From an uncultured Clostridia bacterium (GTDB taxonomy: Bacteria; Bacillota; Clostridia; Oscillospirales; Ruminococcaceae), in contig CANRLW010000006.1 in the NCBI GenBank assembly GCA_947631575.1, positions 1 to 64,000 of the forward strand: 64,000 nucleotides of DNA, in the 5' to 3' direction. Below the pieces are notes generated by a model, which had not been told where the DNA came from, ran no database searches, and saw only the letters and a program-made list of their open reading frames with translations. A program made the translations under genes and the position numbers. This document shows positions 50,433 to 59,190 of this stretch, one piece after another. Position 1 is the stretch's first letter, and each line of letters begins with the position of its first letter.

Positions 50433-52709
50433 ATGAAAAAAACAAAACTCGCTGCATCATTACTGGCAGTGTCAATGCTTGCGACAACAGTTCTTGCAGG
50501 CTGCGACAATACCCAGGATAACAGCAGCAGCGGAAACAATTCCGGAAATAGCTCCGGAACAAACTCCGACACAAACTCCGGAGACAGCGGTAGCTATACG
50601 CCTGAGAACGCAGAATGGAAACAGACGCTTACTTATGCTGACAACACTACGATCCGTATGGCGTGTGGCTATAACAACACAAAGACCGGTATCACCATCA
50701 ATGCTGACGTATTGGGTGAGGCTGGAGATGCAGTTAAGGACGGCGTTCTTACTCTTGCTGATGGTAAAGCTTATCAGGCGGGCGATCTCAAGCCCACATG
50801 GCAGGCAATTGAGTCCAAGCTGAAATTCAAGATCGAAGATAAGTATCAGGGCGGCTCCGCTAAGGACGAGTGGGCTCACTGGAAAGAGCAGCTCGCAAAC
50901 GTAGACTTCGTTGCAGGTAACGCTGATGTGCTCAACTCCGCAGGTAACGAAGGACTTCTCCTCAACATCGCTCAGTACCTCGACAGCATGCCTTACTTCA
51001 AGTCATACCTTGAGAGAAACCCGATAGTTCGTCTGTCTATCACATCTGCTGTAAGTGGTCCGACAGCAGGCGCTATCTACTTCTCACCGTACTTCGACGG
51101 CGTAAACGATATCGAGCGTATGCCTCTTATGAGAACCGACTGGGTTGAAAAACTCCTCAACGGTACTGAAGAGTTCAATCCTGAAAAGTCCGGCACGACC
51201 AGCGAGCCTGCTTATCAGCCCTATATGCCTACAACAGGCAGCATAGAGGTTGATGTAGTAAAGGCTGACGGTTCTGACACGGAAAAAGTAACCAAGGACT
51301 ACAGCAAGTACGGAAACATCATCGCTAAGATGAACGAAGTAGGCGCTATGAGCGGTAAGGATGCAGTAAAGATGCTCCGTGATTACATCGACCAGACTTA
51401 CAACGGCTACTATGGTGAAAACCGTGCTGACCTCTTTATTGGTCAGAACGCAGCTTGGGACGCAGACGAGCTCGTAGCTCTTCTCCGCTGCGTATGCGCT
51501 AACGCACAGACGCTCAACGGCACAGATTCTGTAAACGGTCTCTTTGCTCGTAACGAGGACCAGTGCTCACGTCGTAACAACCTTTATCAGCTCGCTGCTA
51601 CATTGTTTGGTATCCGCGGCCTTGAGGGCAGAATGGAATACTACTATGTTGGCGCTGACAACAAGCTCCACGACTGCCGTACTGAAGAGGCTACATACAA
51701 CGGTCTTATCAGAATGAACGACCTCGTTAAGGAAGGTCTTGTATCAAGCGGTTACCTCACAAAGAACAAAGACGGTAAGATTGATAACTACATCGCAAAC
51801 GATAACGGCTTTATGGAATATGACTACAGCCAGACTCAGACTGTTCACAATGAGAACGGCAAACTTGGCGAAGGCGAAGAGTTCAGAGCTGTTATGGTTC
51901 CTGTTGCTTACTGGGATACTGACGGAGACGGCAAGCAGGAAACTCTTATGAGATTTACCGAGTCTTGGCGTTCTGTAAAGACTGACGCTTGGGCAATTTC
52001 GCTCGCAGGTCTCGGCTATACTGCTGACAACGTTCCTAAGACTGCTGCTGAGCTGAACGATAAGGCTAAGGCACTCCTTACACTTATCGACTATGCATAC
52101 AGCCACGAGGGTATGGTTCTTCTTTCATACGGTCCTGATGAGTTCCTGAAGAAGGATTCCAGCGGCAAAGTAGAAACATTTGACTTCAACGGCGAACAGT
52201 GGCCCGTAATTTCTGATGAGAACTACAAGCAGCTCTGGGCTATCGGTAAGGGCAACTACACCAACTACGCTCGTTACTTCATTGGTTCAACCCTTAGTTT
52301 CTGCAAGAGCCAGGCATTTGAATTCCAGTGCACAACCGAGGCAGGAAGAAAGGGCGCAGGCTACATCTCCAACGCTATCGCACTCGGAACTATAAAGCAC
52401 ACTGAGCTTGCTCTTGCAGACAATGCTTGGTATACTTCTGTTCCTACAACACTTCCGAATACTCCTACAGAGAAGTCTGAGATCGAGGCACAGACCAACC
52501 TTTCTACAAACTTCGATACTTCTTCTAAGGCTAATGTAAACGTTCTTGATGACTTCATCATCGTTAAGGGCTATACGGAGTCCGGCTTTACAAGTGCGGC
52601 TGAGGCAGCAGCAACAGTTGGTACTTCTTACGGCGGAAACATCGCTCTCGAGCAGAGAAACGCAGCTTGGAGCAGACTGGTAGACTACTACAAGCAGCTC
52701 AATGGCTAA
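50433..52709 (+). CDS. Sugar-binding lipoprotein of pectin ABC importer
   Basis: A 758-residue extracellular binding lipoprotein, well above the 430-560 residues usual for CUT1 binding proteins. Lipobox VLAGC (Cys24) is followed by a Ser/Asn/Gly linker of about 35 residues. The mature part begins like LplA/YtcQ proteins (KQTLTYADNTTIRMACGYNN); inserted material, including VKADGSDTEKVTKDYSKYGN and NGLFARNEDQCSRRNNLYQL, accounts for the size. AAAGGAGG precedes the ATG. Codons are strongly biased to AAC, AAG and CTC, pointing to high expression. Ligand inferred from context: oligogalacturonide or rhamnogalacturonan fragments. Confidence 0.88.
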   Translation: MKKTKLAASLLAVSMLATTVLAGCDNTQDNSSSGNNSGNSSGTNSDTNSGDSGSYTPENAEWKQTLTYADNTTIRMACGYNNTKTGITINADVLGEAGDAVKDGVLTLADGKAYQAGDLKPTWQAIESKLKFKIEDKYQGGSAKDEWAHWKEQLANVDFVAGNADVLNSAGNEGLLLNIAQYLDSMPYFKSYLERNPIVRLSITSAVSGPTAGAIYFSPYFDGVNDIERMPLMRTDWVEKLLNGTEEFNPEKSGTTSEPAYQPYMPTTGSIEVDVVKADGSDTEKVTKDYSKYGNIIAKMNEVGAMSGKDAVKMLRDYIDQTYNGYYGENRADLFIGQNAAWDADELVALLRCVCANAQTLNGTDSVNGLFARNEDQCSRRNNLYQLAATLFGIRGLEGRMEYYYVGADNKLHDCRTEEATYNGLIRMNDLVKEGLVSSGYLTKNKDGKIDNYIANDNGFMEYDYSQTQTVHNENGKLGEGEEFRAVMVPVAYWDTDGDGKQETLMRFTESWRSVKTDAWAISLAGLGYTADNVPKTAAELNDKAKALLTLIDYAYSHEGMVLLSYGPDEFLKKDSSGKVETFDFNGEQWPVISDENYKQLWAIGKGNYTNYARYFIGSTLSFCKSQAFEFQCTTEAGRKGAGYISNAIALGTIKHTELALADNAWYTSVPTTLPNTPTEKSEIEAQTNLSTNFDTSSKANVNVLDDFIIVKGYTESGFTSAAEAAATVGTSYGGNIALEQRNAAWSRLVDYYKQLNG

Positions 52710-52734
52710 TCCCTTTTAAGCAAAACTAACTAGC

Positions 52735-52772
52735 GCGAAATCGTGCGCTCGACCGCGGGCGCACGAGATCGC
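52735..52772 (+). terminator. Intercistronic hairpin after binding protein
   Basis: GCGAAATCGTGCGC pairs with GCGCACGAGATCGC (two mismatches). It is followed by AAAATCC with no T-run. It more likely protects the abundant binding-protein mRNA or attenuates than stops transcription. Confidence 0.55.
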
Positions 52773-52841
52773 AAAATCCACGTTATGTTGTTAAGGAAGG
52801 GGAGAGAACCTCCTCTTCCCAACATAAAAGGAAGGTCTTAT

Positions 52842-53459
52842 ATGTATAAAAAACAAATGATTTTTCAGCGGGTGGTTTGCTTTTTTGTGCTGATCGCATC
52901 CGTACTTGTATTCATTTATTCTTTAGGTTTTATGACCGATATTTACCGCAGCTTGGCTAGTGCGGTTGACCCTTTCCTCAGTGAGTATGACGAAAACGGT
53001 AATATAACCAAGTATTACGAAACTGTAAAGGGAGCTAGTATTTATTATAATATGCAGGATTTCAATACGACGCTTACTATGGTCGGAATTGGTCTAATCC
53101 TAGCATCGTTGGTTTTGTTCATTCTCTGCACACATTCGCGCAGAAAATATTATGTGGGCAATTTTGTGTCAGTTGCGATCTCTTGTATCGCTTGCGGCGT
53201 AGGAGCTGCGATGACGTTGCCTTCTATCGGAGAATACAAACGGGAATATTTGCAGGTAGATTTTGTGGCTCTGAAGGAATATGCCGAAAAGAGGAGCGGA
53301 TACTACACTGATTCTACATTCTGGTTTGACGCGGGTTATGTTGTTTTCGGAATACTCGCATTAGCTAATGTTCTTCTGATAGTAAACTTGGTTTTGAAAC
53401 TTGTCTTGATGAAGGCTGAAAAGCGTACAATAGGCAGTAAAAAGGAAGTAGGTGCATAA
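52842..53459 (+). CDS. Four-segment membrane protein of pectin locus (A)
   Basis: A 205-residue protein. The first membrane segment is near the N-terminus (VVCFFVLIASVLVFIYSLGF). An external loop with SEYDENGNITKYYETVKGAS follows, then two segments (LTMVGIGLILASLVLFILC; VAISCIACGVGAAMTL), a second loop and a last segment (YVVFGILALANVLLIVNLVL). AAAGGAAGG precedes the ATG at 52842; the longer frame has no binding site. It starts a run of small membrane proteins around the importer ATPase. The family is not recognised. Confidence 0.75.
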   Translation: MYKKQMIFQRVVCFFVLIASVLVFIYSLGFMTDIYRSLASAVDPFLSEYDENGNITKYYETVKGASIYYNMQDFNTTLTMVGIGLILASLVLFILCTHSRRKYYVGNFVSVAISCIACGVGAAMTLPSIGEYKREYLQVDFVALKEYAEKRSGYYTDSTFWFDAGYVVFGILALANVLLIVNLVLKLVLMKAEKRTIGSKKEVGA

Positions 53460-53461
53460 TT

Positions 53462-54043
53462 ATGATGAATGAATCTACTAAAAGAGATCTTCTTAGATAC
53501 AAGAAGAATTCGACCGCAGCTATTTTAACATACTGCGCGATCATTTTTGACTGTCTTTTCTTCATAAGTGTTTATAGTTCCGATTTTGGCTCAACGCTGA
53601 TCAATAACGAGAGTAAGACTGTTGTATTTTATCAGTGGCTTATCGGAATATCGGTTGTTTACAACCTCCTTTTCCTGCTTGCGGGATTCCTTGCGTCGGA
53701 AGGCGTTAAGAACTATAAGGTCGGATATTCGTATTTGCTTATCATCTTGGGCGTTATCCAGATAGCACGTATTTTCATTATTCCTGCTATCGCTGCATAC
53801 GGCGGCGCACAGCAGATGTTTGAAAGCGGAATTTTCAGCGAGATCTCTCTTGAAAATGCGAAATACATTGAAAGCATCGACAGGACGGTTCCGATCATAG
53901 ACGGCGGAAAGTTTATTTATATGTGCTGCTGCTTGTTAGCTTCCGCAGCGTTCAGCATATTTGCGGGCGTAATTGCGTTTATCAAGAGCATGACCCTTAA
54001 GAGCTATATGGCAGAACTTAAAAAAAGGGGTAGCAAGACATGA
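53462..54043 (+). CDS. Four-segment membrane protein of pectin locus (B)
   Basis: A 193-residue protein, two bases after gene A and overlapping the ATPase gene by four bases. Membrane segments: ILTYCAIIFDCLFFISVY, VVYNLLFLLAGFLASEGV, YLLIILGVIQIARIFIIPAI and FIYMCCCLLASAAFSIFAGV. The N-terminus is basic (STKRDLLRYKKNS) and so cytoplasmic. Tight coupling to the ATPase suggests a part in the same machine. The family is not recognised. Confidence 0.75.
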   Translation: MMNESTKRDLLRYKKNSTAAILTYCAIIFDCLFFISVYSSDFGSTLINNESKTVVFYQWLIGISVVYNLLFLLAGFLASEGVKNYKVGYSYLLIILGVIQIARIFIIPAIAAYGGAQQMFESGIFSEISLENAKYIESIDRTVPIIDGGKFIYMCCCLLASAAFSIFAGVIAFIKSMTLKSYMAELKKRGSKT

Positions 54044-55101
54044 GTGACGTAAAATTACAGCATATTGATAAGATCTATGACAATAAGGTTCAGGCGGTTT
54101 TCGACTTTAACCTTAATGTTAAAAATGGCGAGTTCATTGTTCTTGTTGGTCCGTCGGGCTGCGGTAAGTCAACGACGCTGCGTATGGTTGCGGGTCTTGA
54201 GGATATCTCCGCAGGCAACTTGATTATTGATGGACGTGATGTTACTACAAAGCCCCCGAAGGATCGCGATATAGCGATGGTGTTCCAGGATTACGCGCTG
54301 TATAATCACATGACGATCTATGAGAACATGGCGTTCTCGCTTGTCCTCCGCAAGGAAAACAAGTACGAGATACATCAGAAAGTTCTTGCGGCGGCAGAGA
54401 TACTTGACCTTACGGATCAGCTCAACAAAAAGCCTAATCAGCTTTCGGGCGGTCAGCGCCAGAGAGTTGCGATGGGACGTGCAATAGTACGTACCCCGAA
54501 GGTATTCCTCTTTGACGAGCCGCTTTCAAACCTCGACGCGAAACTTCGTGGTTCAACGCGCCGTGAGATCCTGCTCCTGCATAAGCGCCTTAAAGCGACA
54601 ATGCTTTACGTAACGCACGACCAGACCGAGGCTCTTACGCTTGCAGACAGAATAGTTTGTATGTCGATGGGTCATGTTCAGCAGATAGGTACACCGCTTG
54701 AGCTTTATTATACTCCTGCAAACCTGTTTGTTGCAAGCTTTATCGGACTTCCTCCGATAAACCTGTTTGATGTTGATATCAAAAACGGCGAGGCAATCTG
54801 CGATGACTTCTGTGTAACGCTTACACCCGAAGAAAAAGCGTTGCTTAGTCGCTATGAAGGAAGAAAAGTTGTGCTCGGCGTTCGTCCCGAAAACATCGTT
54901 CAAGGCGGTAATATCAACGTCAATGTATTCTCGAACGAGAACCTTGGTATGACGACACTTGTTCATGGAAATGTAGGCAAGCAGAAGATTACCTGTAAGT
55001 TCCGCGAGTGGAGCAACTACAAGCTGGGCGATACGGTTGGCGTATCCTTTACGAGAAAGTTATTCTTTGATAAGGACACGACCGATGCGATTACTTTGTA
55101 A
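54040..55101 (+). CDS. Sugar ABC importer ATP-binding protein (MsmX/UgpC type)
   Basis: A 353-residue CUT1 ATPase. Walker A VGPSGCGKST (about 34-43), Q-loop MVFQDYALYNHM, signature LSGGQRQRVAMGRAI, Walker B VFLFDEPLSNLDAKL and the H-loop YVTHDQTEA are all intact. The C-terminal TOBE/regulatory part (VLGVRPENIV) is present. Many Firmicutes share one MsmX among CUT1 importers; here the locus has its own. The ATG overlaps the stop of gene B. Confidence 0.95.
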   Translation: MSDVKLQHIDKIYDNKVQAVFDFNLNVKNGEFIVLVGPSGCGKSTTLRMVAGLEDISAGNLIIDGRDVTTKPPKDRDIAMVFQDYALYNHMTIYENMAFSLVLRKENKYEIHQKVLAAAEILDLTDQLNKKPNQLSGGQRQRVAMGRAIVRTPKVFLFDEPLSNLDAKLRGSTRREILLLHKRLKATMLYVTHDQTEALTLADRIVCMSMGHVQQIGTPLELYYTPANLFVASFIGLPPINLFDVDIKNGEAICDDFCVTLTPEEKALLSRYEGRKVVLGVRPENIVQGGNINVNVFSNENLGMTTLVHGNVGKQKITCKFREWSNYKLGDTVGVSFTRKLFFDKDTTDAITL

Positions 55102-55118
55102 AAAGGAGTAGAGGGCAG

Positions 55119-55721
55119 ATGAGTGAAAATCAGGGTGCCGTTAAAACCAGAAAAGGTTTTAAAGAATTTATACGTAAGTTTTTTGTTTCATTAAAAAGAA
55201 GTCCCCATTACATCCCGCTTGTTGCACTTGCAGTCGCGTTTCTTGTGTATTCTTTAAACTTGACTTCAATTTCAAATACAACGAGCGTTATCCTTGCTGA
55301 TAACATGGGACAATGCGAGTTTGTCGCAATGCTTTTCTCCATATTGGCATTTGTGGTCTTTTTGAGAGCATTTCCTAAGCGTCAGAAAGCCAAAAAAGTA
55401 ATGCTTATCCTTCTCTTTATTTTCCTTGTGCTGTTGGTTTTGGTCGATTTGGTTTACTTGACGAGAATCAATGCGGCGCTTACTCGTACCGAAAACCCCA
55501 TTGAGATTATTCAGCCGAATGATCAGAATCCTACAGGAAAGAATGTCTTTATCGGAGTTGCAAAAAACGTTGTAACTGTTCATATAGTATTTGTAATAAT
55601 ATGTGCAGTCCTTGTGGCGACACTTCCTATCTACAGTAAGTTCATCAGGAAGATCAATACTTCTATCGAGGTTGAGGGTAACACCGATATGGGTGAGATC
55701 GATATTTCAGGCGAAGATTAA
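55119..55721 (+). CDS. Four-segment membrane protein of pectin locus (C)
   Basis: A 200-residue protein, 17 bases after the ATPase, with AAAAGGAGTAGAGGGCAG upstream. A basic N-terminus (KTRKGFKEFIRKFFVSLKRS) precedes the membrane segments HYIPLVALAVAFLVYSL, FVAMLFSILAFVVFLRAF, VMLILLFIFLVLLVLVDLVY and VTVHIVFVIICAVLVATLPI. The C-terminus is acidic (VEGNTDMGEIDISGED). The topology resembles genes A and B. Not a recognised family. Confidence 0.75.
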   Translation: MSENQGAVKTRKGFKEFIRKFFVSLKRSPHYIPLVALAVAFLVYSLNLTSISNTTSVILADNMGQCEFVAMLFSILAFVVFLRAFPKRQKAKKVMLILLFIFLVLLVLVDLVYLTRINAALTRTENPIEIIQPNDQNPTGKNVFIGVAKNVVTVHIVFVIICAVLVATLPIYSKFIRKINTSIEVEGNTDMGEIDISGED

Positions 55722-55742
55722 ATTAGTTAATAACCGGTGAGA

Positions 55743-55769
55743 GCAGCATCAGCCATAGGCTGTTGTTGC
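55743..55769 (+). terminator. Intercistronic hairpin
   Basis: GCAGCATCAGCC and GGCTGTTGTTGC pair at 11 of 12 positions with a three-base loop, followed by TTTCATTG. A weak terminator or processing site between genes C and D. Confidence 0.45.
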
Positions 55770-55808
55770 TTTCATTGCAAAAAGGGATAATTTTGGCAGA
55801 GGAGCTTT

Positions 55809-56441
55809 ATGGCGAAAAACGAAAAGAAAAAACACATAGATAAAAACGCGTCCGAATATTACCACCTTAAAAAAGATGCGGTTGAAAAGCTTGCAGATAC
55901 TTCAAACGCTCCTGTTGTGCCGGAAAAAGAACTTAAAAAATACAAGTCCGGCGGAAAATTCAAGATACCGCAGTGGCTCAAAGTTGTTTTTATAAAATTC
56001 TGGTTTGGCGGTGCGGCTTGTTATTTCTTCCTCTGGGGACTTGGAATGTACCTGGCAGATCTTGAAACAATGCTTGTTGTTTCAATTGGATTGGGAATTG
56101 TGACGGATATTCTGATAAATCATTTTCTCCATTTTCTCGAGCCTCAGAAGGGAGACTTCGACAAGTGGATGATGTTCCCACAAAGAAAATTCTGGACTTT
56201 TTTCCTGAATATAGTTTATTGCGGGTTAATTTTCTACTGCATTATGCAGACCTATGATTTCTTAAACCAGATCATTCTTATAAACACAGGTCAGGCAGAA
56301 TCTAACGCAATTCCTATCGGCGTTGAGCCGCTTTTGTTCGGCTTGTTCTATATGGGATATGATATGCTGTTTATCGGCATAAAGAACACATTCGTTAAGA
56401 TCTTCCGCGACGCAAACAAAAAAGCGTCCGGGCTTAAATAA
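55809..56441 (+). CDS. Membrane protein of pectin locus (D)
   Basis: A 210-residue protein with a long charged N-terminus (about 1-62, KNEKKKHIDKNASEYYHLKK) and four membrane segments (FWFGGAACYFFLWGLGMYLA; TMLVVSIGLGIVTDILINHF; FWTFFLNIVYCGLIFYCIM; LFGLFYMGYDMLFIGIKN). GAGGAG precedes the ATG. It is the last membrane gene before the glycoside hydrolases. The domain is seen in hypothetical proteins of gut Clostridia; no function is known to me. Confidence 0.75.
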   Translation: MAKNEKKKHIDKNASEYYHLKKDAVEKLADTSNAPVVPEKELKKYKSGGKFKIPQWLKVVFIKFWFGGAACYFFLWGLGMYLADLETMLVVSIGLGIVTDILINHFLHFLEPQKGDFDKWMMFPQRKFWTFFLNIVYCGLIFYCIMQTYDFLNQIILINTGQAESNAIPIGVEPLLFGLFYMGYDMLFIGIKNTFVKIFRDANKKASGLK

Positions 56442-56459
56442 GTTTATCGGGAGCTTTCG

Positions 56460-58001
56460 ATGATTAACACATTATATGTTGGTTCAGTTTCGGCGTGTTT
56501 TGAGTTTGAAAACAAGTCGCCGTATTATTCACCGAATGAGTATACTGTGTCACTTAACGGTGAAAAACAGTTTTCTGCAAATACAAATGTATTTTCGCTT
56601 TTCTCACTGAAACCCGACACGGAATATTCCGTTGAAGTCAGTGGCGAAGAGCCTTTCACCTTTAAGACAAAAACCGAGACTTGCGCGGTATCCGTAAAGG
56701 ATTTCGGCGCGGTTGGCGACGGTGTTCATGATGACACGATGAATATACAGACAGCAATCAACTGTTTGCCTGTCGGAGGAAGGCTTTATTTTCCCGACGG
56801 CATTTACAGTTCTGCGCCGCTTTGTCTTAAAAGCCATATAACGCTTGACTTGGCAGAGGGTGCGACTATCCTCGGAACGACCGATGAAAGCAAATATCCG
56901 GTAATCCCCGGAGCGGTAAACGATATAGTAACCGGCGAAGAAGTTCCTCTCGGCGCGGTTGAAGGAAACGCCGTTCCGATGAACGAAAGTCTTATTTTCG
57001 CTGAGTATGCCGATGATATTGCAATAGTAGGTAAAGGTACTATAGACGGCAACGCCCAGAACGGTCAGTGGTGGGTAAACCTCAAAGACCGCGTTATAGG
57101 TAGACCTAATCTTTTGTTTATGAACCGCTGCAACAACATTGTTGTTCACGGTATAACGGGGCAGAATGCCGCTATGTGGCAGTTACACCCCTACTTCTGC
57201 AATGATGTTAAATTCCTTGATGTAGCAATAAATGCGCCGAAAGACAGCCCGAATACGGACGCCTGCGATCCCGAGGCATGCGATAATGTTGATATAATCG
57301 GCTGCCGTTTCAGCGTTGGCGATGATTGCATTGCCATTAAATCGGGAAAAATTGAACTTGCGAAAAAATATGAAACTCCCGCAAATCATCACATGATTCG
57401 CAACTGTATAATGCAGTTCGGTCATGGCGCGGTTACGCTCGGAAGTGAAATGGCAGGCGGTATAAAGAACCTTACGGTAAACCGCTGCATTTTCAATCAC
57501 ACCGACCGCGGACTTCGCATAAAGACCCGCCGCGGACGCGGAAGGCTTGCGATAATAGACGGAGTTTTGTTTGAGAATATAAAAATGGACGGAGTGCTTA
57601 CTCCTATAGTAATAAATATGTGGTACAACTGCTGCGACCCCGACAAATATTCGGAGTACAACACGACCCGCGAAAAGCTCCCTGTTGACGAGAGAACGCC
57701 TTATATGGGCAAGTTTACGTTCAGGGATATGGAATGTACGAATTGTCATGTTGCCGCGTGCTATTGCGATGGGCTGCCCGAAATGCCCATAGAGGAAATA
57801 ACCGTCGAGGACATAAAGTTTACATATGACCCCGACGCAAAGCCCGGCTACCCCTCAATGAGAAACAACAACGTTCTTCGCTGTAAGGCGGGAATGTATT
57901 TTGAAAACGTAAACAAGCTGACCGTCCGTAATATTGATATCGAAGGAAACGATGGCGAACCGCTTATGGCAATCAACGTCGGTACGCTTGTGAAGGAGTA
58001 A
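56460..58001 (+). CDS. GH28 polygalacturonase, intracellular
   Basis: A 513-residue right-handed beta-helix hydrolase. An N-terminal beta domain (about 1-75, fibronectin-like) precedes the pectate-lyase-like start VSVKDFGAVGDGVHDDTMNI. GH28 catalytic motifs are complete: NTDACDPE (about 261), GDDCIAIKSG (about 283), GHGAVTLGSE and RGLRIKTRRGRG. No signal peptide is present, so it should act on imported oligomers, probably as an exo-enzyme on homo- or rhamnogalacturonan. It is followed one base later by the GH105 gene. Confidence 0.92.
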   Translation: MINTLYVGSVSACFEFENKSPYYSPNEYTVSLNGEKQFSANTNVFSLFSLKPDTEYSVEVSGEEPFTFKTKTETCAVSVKDFGAVGDGVHDDTMNIQTAINCLPVGGRLYFPDGIYSSAPLCLKSHITLDLAEGATILGTTDESKYPVIPGAVNDIVTGEEVPLGAVEGNAVPMNESLIFAEYADDIAIVGKGTIDGNAQNGQWWVNLKDRVIGRPNLLFMNRCNNIVVHGITGQNAAMWQLHPYFCNDVKFLDVAINAPKDSPNTDACDPEACDNVDIIGCRFSVGDDCIAIKSGKIELAKKYETPANHHMIRNCIMQFGHGAVTLGSEMAGGIKNLTVNRCIFNHTDRGLRIKTRRGRGRLAIIDGVLFENIKMDGVLTPIVINMWYNCCDPDKYSEYNTTREKLPVDERTPYMGKFTFRDMECTNCHVAACYCDGLPEMPIEEITVEDIKFTYDPDAKPGYPSMRNNNVLRCKAGMYFENVNKLTVRNIDIEGNDGEPLMAINVGTLVKE

Positions 58002-58002
58002 T

Positions 58003-59133
58003 ATGTACGACAGAATTGACAAGTATATAGATAAACTTCTTGAGGGCTCAACGCCCGATGCTCCGCTTTGGAATATCGAATCTATCCACCAGGGAAAAGC
58101 TCCCGCGTGGAATTATATCGACGGCTGTATGATAATTGCGCTGCTTGAGTTGAGCGAGATCAAAAACGAGTCGAAATATGCTGATTTTGCCGAGAAGTTT
58201 ATAGACTATTATGTATTCGACGATGGTTCGATACGCGGATATGAAAAGGAAAAGTTCAACCTCGATGATATAAACGAGGGAAGAGTTCTTTTCGATCTTT
58301 ACAGGAAAACGGGCAAGGAAAAGTATAAAAAAGCAATTATGCTCCAGCACAGCCAGCTTGAAGAACACCCGAGGACCGTTACAAACAATTTCTGGCACAA
58401 GAAGATATATCCCAACCAGATATGGCTTGACGGGCTTTATATGGCGCAGGTGTTCAGCCTTAGATTTCAGAAAGAGTTCGGAAACAAGGACTATTCCGAC
58501 ATCGTAAACCAGTTTAAGAACGTAAGAAAGCTTATGTTCGATGAGGATAAAAAGCTTTATTATCACGGCTGCGACTGCTCGAAAAAGGCTTTCTGGGCTG
58601 ATCCCGAAACAGGCAGATCAAAGAACTTCTGGCTCAGGGCTATAGGTTGGTTCTGCATTTCGCTTATTGACAATATAGGTTATATAGACAACGAGGCGGA
58701 TAAAGCCGACCTTTCCGCGATATTCAAAGAGGCAATAGAGGGCATTTCTCAATATGCCGATGAAGAAACGGGCATGTACTATCAGGTCGTAGACCAGGGC
58801 GGCAGAGAGGGCAATTACCTTGAAACAAGCGGCAGCAGCATGATAGCATATGCGATGATGAAGGGCGCAAGGCTCAAAGTACTCGATGAGAAATATGCAA
58901 AGCTCGGAATGAAGACGTTTGAGGGCATTTGCAAAAAGTACCTCACGATAAAAGAGGACGGCGACCTGAATCTGGGCGGCATTTGCCTTGTGGCAGGGCT
59001 TGGACCCGAGGACAACAAGCGCCGCGACGGAACGTATGAATATTATATTTCCGAGCCTGTTGTTGAAAATGATGCAAAGGGAGTTGCGCCTTTCGTATTG
59101 TGCTATACGGAAGTTTTGAGAACGGCAAAGTAA
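58003..59133 (+). CDS. GH105 unsaturated rhamnogalacturonyl hydrolase
   Basis: A 376-residue alpha/alpha-barrel enzyme of the YteR/YesR family that removes the unsaturated galacturonyl residue left by pectin lyases. APAWNYIDGCMIIALLEL is the N-terminal barrel motif. NQIWLDGLYMAQVF carries the catalytic Asp at residue 143, the position used by B. subtilis YteR. Then come KNFWLRAIGWFCISL and MYYQVVDQGGREGNYLETSG. No signal peptide. AAGGAG within the GH28 end precedes the ATG. Confidence 0.92.
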   Translation: MYDRIDKYIDKLLEGSTPDAPLWNIESIHQGKAPAWNYIDGCMIIALLELSEIKNESKYADFAEKFIDYYVFDDGSIRGYEKEKFNLDDINEGRVLFDLYRKTGKEKYKKAIMLQHSQLEEHPRTVTNNFWHKKIYPNQIWLDGLYMAQVFSLRFQKEFGNKDYSDIVNQFKNVRKLMFDEDKKLYYHGCDCSKKAFWADPETGRSKNFWLRAIGWFCISLIDNIGYIDNEADKADLSAIFKEAIEGISQYADEETGMYYQVVDQGGREGNYLETSGSSMIAYAMMKGARLKVLDEKYAKLGMKTFEGICKKYLTIKEDGDLNLGGICLVAGLGPEDNKRRDGTYEYYISEPVVENDAKGVAPFVLCYTEVLRTAK

Positions 59134-59190
59134 GTCGCGCTTATTAACGCAAATTTCATCAAGGTCTACACCGTAAAGTGAGATAATATA

